Assembly (NCBI GenBank): GCA_903859815.1
Contig: CAIOOA010000067.1
Span: 62,001-126,000, forward strand
DNA: 64,000 nt
Source of the DNA: an uncultured Methylococcaceae bacterium
Lineage (GTDB): Bacteria; Pseudomonadota; Gammaproteobacteria; Methylococcales; Methylococcaceae
Direction of reading: 5' to 3'
Shown: positions 60,325 to 64,000 of the stretch, piece by piece
Layout of the letters: every line of letters starts with the position of its first letter
Position numbering within the stretch: the stretch's first letter is position 1
Notes under the pieces: model-generated
The model's input: the letters and a program-made list of their open reading frames with translations, nothing else
What the model was told of the DNA's origin: nothing
Databases searched by the model: none
Made by a program: the position numbers and the translations under genes

Positions 60325-61420
60325 AGTTCCCAACGGTCTGGCGAATTTCATCCCAATCTTGACTTGAAGTCAGCCGCTTGTAAACATTGACCAAAGGAAC
60401 ATCATGCAAGCCGCTGCAAATTGGACAACGTGGTGCTTTAAGTAGCTTGCGGCGGGTCATGCTGCCCCCCAATAAATCCATCTCGCACAAGGTTCCAACC
60501 TCCCATTGAATATTCGATTTGAATTTTATCAAATCAAATTGCGCTACAGCCGCCAACACCTTCAGCATGGATTGGTGGTAGGCCACCACTTTTTGTCCTG
60601 CAAATGCATATTTCTCTGTTTGCCTACGTTCTTCAAAAGAAGAGTTTTGCGAATTCTGTCGGGCCTTCAAACAGGCAAAGCAGGCTGTTTCGTGAGGTAT
60701 GACAAGGGGCCCAGCATAACCGACCATATTTTGCAACAATACGGGATAAAAACTTAGGCCAGACTCCACCGCAAATTGATTCCAGCGTTCCAGCAAATAA
60801 AAACTACCAAACTCGGAAGCCGCAACCACGAAGCCAAAATTAAAAATCTGCACTGCATCTCCGGCAAAAACCTCGTCCTCTGATATGATTTTGTTGCTTA
60901 GTTTTTGCCAAAACTCCGATGTCAATTGATGATTGGCATCGAAATTATCAATATTGCGCAACATCGGGTCATCGACAATGCAGTAATTATCCAACCCTTC
61001 GTTCAGCATTACCTGTAACAATTCTTGAGTGAGTTGGTTTATGCCAACAAATACCCAGCATTTTTCATTTAATATGGATGCAATCTGCTGTTGATGCAAA
61101 TTGAAATGCCAATAAAAAATGTCTTGAGCACTTTCCTCAATGATATTACCCCGCTCCATTCCATCGGATTGCATCAGCAAAAAACGCTTTTTGATTAAAT
61201 GATCTATAAGGTTTGAAATTAATGGCCTTATTGGGCCGGTAAACAATGTCAGCAGATCGTCGGCACTACGTGGTTGCTGGAGCAAGGCTTTTTGAATGAC
61301 TCGAATGATAAGAAGAGCGTTCTTATCCGGTATGAGCATTTGCTCCAAACCCCTCTTAAGAATGATGCCATCATCTTGCTCGATGACTTGTATAGGCAGA
61401 ATAATCAGTTTTTGGTCCAT
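60314..61420 (-). CDS. E1-like TOMM cyclodehydratase partner (leader-binding RRE protein)
   Basis: This 368-residue protein has an N-terminal RRE-like winged-helix region (LIILPIQVIEQDDGIILKRG, then ALLQQPRSADDLLTLFTG). The central Rossmann-like part has YAGPLVIPHETACFACLKARQ and the C-terminal zinc knuckle CPICSG, with CFAC as the other pair of zinc cysteines, as in ThiF/E1-like partners of YcaO. It binds the precursor leader and presents it to YcaO. It follows the precursor by about 170 nt. Confidence 0.88.
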   Translation of the reverse strand: MDQKLIILPIQVIEQDDGIILKRGLEQMLIPDKNALLIIRVIQKALLQQPRSADDLLTLFTGPIRPLISNLIDHLIKKRFLLMQSDGMERGNIIEESAQDIFYWHFNLHQQQIASILNEKCWVFVGINQLTQELLQVMLNEGLDNYCIVDDPMLRNIDNFDANHQLTSEFWQKLSNKIISEDEVFAGDAVQIFNFGFVVAASEFGSFYLLERWNQFAVESGLSFYPVLLQNMVGYAGPLVIPHETACFACLKARQNSQNSSFEERRQTEKYAFAGQKVVAYHQSMLKVLAAVAQFDLIKFKSNIQWEVGTLCEMDLLGGSMTRRKLLKAPRCPICSGLHDVPLVNVYKRLTSSQDWDEIRQTVGNYEN

Positions 61421-61534
61421 CGTCTATCCATAATAAATCATTTGATTAATGTAATAAATGAAGTGGTTCGATGCATCAGCATTAAACGCATGCAGGATGG
61501 CTTAATGTGCCTCGTGAAAACGATCAAATATAAG

Positions 61535-61573
61535 TCCTTGTTGCCATTCATTCCAAACGAATGACAACAAGGA
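61535..61573 (-). promoter_or_regulatory. Hairpin between precursor and modifying genes
   Basis: On the coding (minus) strand CCTTGTTG pairs with CAACAAGG (61536-61543 and 61565-61572) and CATTC with GAATG inside, leaving one mismatch and a 9-nt loop. It begins 18 nt after the precursor stop and has only a weak T-rich 3' flank. Such a structure can stabilise a short precursor mRNA or partly terminate, giving more precursor than enzyme. Confidence 0.6.
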
Positions 61574-61590
61574 AGTCAATGCAATTAAAC

Positions 61591-61902
61591 TTATGCTGCC
61601 CGCAAAACGGCGACAGCCGTGCAGCAGCAAGCTGGGGTGCAGGTACAGCAACAGCAGGCACCTCCCACGACCGGGGAGTTAGAAGAACCGTACAAACTAT
61701 GCTTTCTGAATGCCTCCTCAATCGAGTTAAGGTCACGCACATTCAATTTGTCAGTACGAACGGTGTTATTTTTCCATGCCAATGCATACAAATCCCCTTC
61801 CAGCAATTGGCGCGCGTTCTCAGTCAGAATCGAACTGTCTTCACCTTCTAATAGATTGGTGATGGGATTGTCAAACTCTGGAATGTCTCTAAAAGAAGCC
61901 AT
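61591..61902 (-). CDS. TOMM precursor peptide with Cys-rich core
   Basis: A 103-residue peptide. The leader (1-81) is acidic and helical (ITNLLEGEDSSILTENARQL, then LNVRDLNSIEEAF) and ends SPVVGG; the core (82-103) reads A-CCCC-T-C-T-PA-CCC-TAVAVLRAA. The core holds eight Cys and three Thr, almost all in the first 13 positions, and only one Pro, as expected for a polyazole. The start (ATG 61902) is preferred over the longer frame to 62016 because GGGG is spaced correctly and the upstream part is hydrophobic and atypical. The core has no Ser, so only thiazoles and methyloxazoles could form. Confidence 0.92.
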   Translation of the reverse strand: MASFRDIPEFDNPITNLLEGEDSSILTENARQLLEGDLYALAWKNNTVRTDKLNVRDLNSIEEAFRKHSLYGSSNSPVVGGACCCCTCTPACCCTAVAVLRAA

Positions 61903-62219
61903 GTCGTATACCCCAAAAAAATGAATTATTAACAACGTAGATACCCCTGAGCTTAGAACCGACCTGACGCGACGCGATGGACTAAGGCAAAGTCCCTGTA
62001 GCTTGATGTAAGGCATGGTTTTCTAAGACCCACTAAAATTCTACACTATTTTTTTCCATCAGAGCAACAATTTATTTACCCAATCTAAACAATTGAATTC
62101 TTTGAATAACAATGCTTTTTTCTCGCGCCCCGTTTACCGGGAAGCCCAAAACCCACCTAATTTCGAGCATTGGTCAAAACTCCGCCGTTACTTTGCAGAT
62201 GGAGTTCATCAGACCTAAT

Positions 62220-62937
62220 TCTGAAGATCGCCATTGCTGCCGAGACCGGGCTAGTCCCGAACTTCAAGGGGTTTGAGCGGGTACTGGAACAATTGCTGGA
62301 GGCGGCGCACTTGCCAGAGCATAAGTCTGTCAATGGAACGCTTCATGAACCGATTGAAGGTGTTAGCATGGCTTACACCTTCGAAAATCCAATAGCAGAA
62401 AGCCAACACAAGACCAATATTTCGAAATATTCGGCAACCGTGGGATTTACCAGAACGGATGGTTTACAGGCACTGTGCCTAGGACACCTTGGGAACCAAA
62501 GCCACGGGCGAAGTTAAATTAGGACAAATGGGAATTCTATGACAACCGATCTGACTTCAGCCTAGCCAAGGATTGGGCTACGTAAATCTCGAACAAGAGC
62601 GGCAAACCGACTTACGTCTATAACTTCTAGGGGAGTAAACGCTCTATTCGGTTAATGCCGCCAAACCCCTGTCGCCGGGCAAGAACAGTCTCCGTTTCGA
62701 GTTTGCCTATGATGGCGGTGGATTAGGCAAAGGGGGGTTGGCATACTCTTCGTGATCGGCAAACAGGTCGCTCAGGTACGTATAGATCAGATGCAGCCGA
62801 TGATTTTCTTATCCGGCGAGACAGCCGATGTCGGCGAAGATGATGCCACGCCGGTGACAGAAAATTACAATGAACCGGACATCCAGTTCACCGGCACGAT
62901 TCGGCAGGTGACAGTGGCTTTGCAACCAGTTTCATAG
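62220..62937 (+). pseudogene. Decayed arylsulfatase (C-terminal fragments)
   Basis: Fragments in three frames match conserved sulfatase segments. VLEQLLEAAHLPEHKSVNG and PIEGVSMAYTFENP are followed by a one-base deletion near 62417, after which QYFEIFGNRGIYQNGW continues. Stops occur at 62520-62522 and 62583-62585. A large internal part is missing, and the end VRIDQMQPMIFLSGETADVG to TVAL closes the fragment at 62937. The active-site N-terminal half is absent. It is a dead arylsulfatase gene next to the TOMM precursor. Confidence 0.85.
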
Positions 62938-63152
62938 AGCTTTGTTCTAAAGCCTGAGTCAATTCAGTGTCATCACCCAATTTGTACCTCCGCAATGGAT
63001 CGTTCAAAAGCTTACACTGGCATAATCCTACATTTACTTTCCATCTTCCAAAGCGAGAAGTGATGAGGCTTTCCAAGCATTCACAACCTAATTCAGTGGA
63101 ATCCGATTATACTAAGGCATAATCCAATTGAATTGCCAGCTTTGCAACCATC

Positions 63153-64000
63153 ATGTTAACTGTTTTAATCGTCGATGACGCGCCGGAAAATCTGTCGATA
63201 CTCAATGATTTGCTGCGGCCTTATTACCGAGTGCGCGTGGCAAACTCCGGCATTCGCGCATTGCGAGTGGCTAACAGCGAACCCAAACCGGATTTGATCA
63301 TGCTCGATGTGATGATGCCGGGCATGGATGGTTACGAAGTCATCACCAAGCTAAAGGACGACCCAAACACCACCGATATCCCAGTCATTTTTGTCACCGC
63401 TTTGGAAAGCAGTGCCGATGAAGAGCGCGGCCTCATGCTGGGCGCAGTCGACTACATCACCAAACCGCTACGCCCTGCGATCGTCATACAAAGGGTAAAA
63501 ACCCATTTGGAGTTGAAGGCCGCCCGAGACTGGCTAAAAGACCGCAATGCGGTGCTTGAAGCTGAAGTGGAACGACGAATGGAAGAAAACCTACTGATAC
63601 AAGATGTCAGCATCCGAGCATTGGCGCATTTGGCCGAAATCCGCGACTTGGAAACAGGCAATCATTTGCGCCGCACCCAGGGCTATGTTCAGGTTTTAGC
63701 CATGCACTTGAAATCACATCCGCGCTTCAGCAATTTCCTGACCCCACGCAACATTCAGTTGCTGCTCAAATCCGCCCCGTTGCACGATATTGGAAAGGTG
63801 GGCATACCTGACCACATTCTCCTTAAGCCCGGAAAGCTGACGCCAGAGGAACATGAGATCATGAAAACCCATAGCCAAATGGGTTATTTTGCACTTGAGC
63901 AAGCTGAGAAAGATGCCGAGCGGCCCATTGATTTTCTTGCAATTGCCAAAGACATCGCCCTTTGCCATCATGAAAAATGGGATGGCTCAGGCTATCCTGC
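63153..64000 (+). CDS. HD-GYP domain response regulator (cyclic-di-GMP phosphodiesterase type), truncated by window end
   Basis: The frame is open from ATG 63153 to the window end (282 residues). A receiver domain (1-122) has LIVDDAPENLSIL, acceptor Asp in DLIMLDVMMPGMDG and Lys in DYITKPL, followed by a helical linker (about 125-150) and an HD-GYP domain: RDLETGNHLRRTQGYV, APLHDIGKVGIPDHIL (catalytic HD) and HHEKWDGSGYP. It likely hydrolyses cyclic-di-GMP and would lower EPS-type behaviour, but its sensor is not in the window. Confidence 0.93.
   Translation, partial: MLTVLIVDDAPENLSILNDLLRPYYRVRVANSGIRALRVANSEPKPDLIMLDVMMPGMDGYEVITKLKDDPNTTDIPVIFVTALESSADEERGLMLGAVDYITKPLRPAIVIQRVKTHLELKAARDWLKDRNAVLEAEVERRMEENLLIQDVSIRALAHLAEIRDLETGNHLRRTQGYVQVLAMHLKSHPRFSNFLTPRNIQLLLKSAPLHDIGKVGIPDHILLKPGKLTPEEHEIMKTHSQMGYFALEQAEKDAERPIDFLAIAKDIALCHHEKWDGSGYP

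Noticed and set aside
61591..62016. Longer 141-residue version of the TOMM precursor
   Set aside because: The extra 38 N-terminal residues are hydrophobic and Arg-rich, unlike a leader; GGGG is spaced for the ATG at 61902.
62170..62517. A separate 115-residue gene upstream of the precursor
   Set aside because: Its residues are the first in-frame part of the arylsulfatase remnant and end at a frameshift.

Overview
The window reads as a gammaproteobacterial chromosome segment of intermediate GC. The main reason is gene order: the lptA-lptB...rpoN-hpf-rapZ neighbourhood, a divergent nadB/rpoE pair, and one long co-directional block rpoE-rseA-rseB-rseC-degP-lepA-lepB-DUF4845-rnc-era-recO-pdxJ. 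These are hallmark gammaproteobacterial arrangements. I cannot name a genus from sequence alone. No rRNA, tRNA, CRISPR array or intact insertion sequence was seen.

Layout. 1-5.2 kb: LPS-transport/sigma-54 region, interrupted by an antisense, probably acquired, DNA cytosine methyltransferase between lptB and rpoN. 5.5-8.7 kb: a Gly/Tyr-rich lipoprotein and a secreted repeat protein. 8.7-34.3 kb: a large exopolysaccharide (EPS) locus. Its right-going arm carries glycosyltransferases, an acetyltransferase, three consecutive sugar-transferase-like proteins and two secreted glycoside-hydrolase-like proteins. Its left-going arm carries Wza-type export, a Wzz/pseudokinase-glycosyltransferase fusion, a polymerase-like membrane protein, and a HAD-UbiA / SMR / GT39 trio that looks like a lipid-linked sugar donor pathway. 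A partner-switching module (response-regulator PP2C phosphatase, anti-sigma kinase-like ATPase, STAS antagonist) is split across this locus, and a large hybrid histidine kinase lies next to the STAS gene. 39-42.7 kb: valS and a two-TM coiled-coil protein. 43-53.2 kb: the sigma-E/lepA/rnc/era/recO/pdxJ block. 53.4-55 kb: nadB.

55.3-61.9 kb holds the most exciting item: a compact thiazole/oxazole-modified peptide (TOMM, azol(in)e RiPP) cluster on the minus strand. It encodes a 103-residue precursor ending in a Cys-rich core after a double glycine, an E1-like/RRE partner protein, a YcaO cyclodehydratase with a PxPxP C-terminus, a SagB-type dehydrogenase, a 761-residue TPR-type protein I do not recognise, and a stand-alone C39-like cysteine peptidase whose expected GG specificity fits the precursor. 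No transporter or immunity gene is visible. Upstream of the precursor lies a decayed arylsulfatase pseudogene, and the window ends inside an HD-GYP response regulator.

How the parts may work together (inference): the hybrid kinase and partner-switch proteins may control EPS production. The EPS arms make, polymerise and export a decorated polysaccharide, which the secreted hydrolase-like proteins may trim. The TOMM genes form an independent biosynthetic unit that would cyclise Cys/Thr residues of the precursor, oxidise azolines to azoles and cleave at Gly-Gly.
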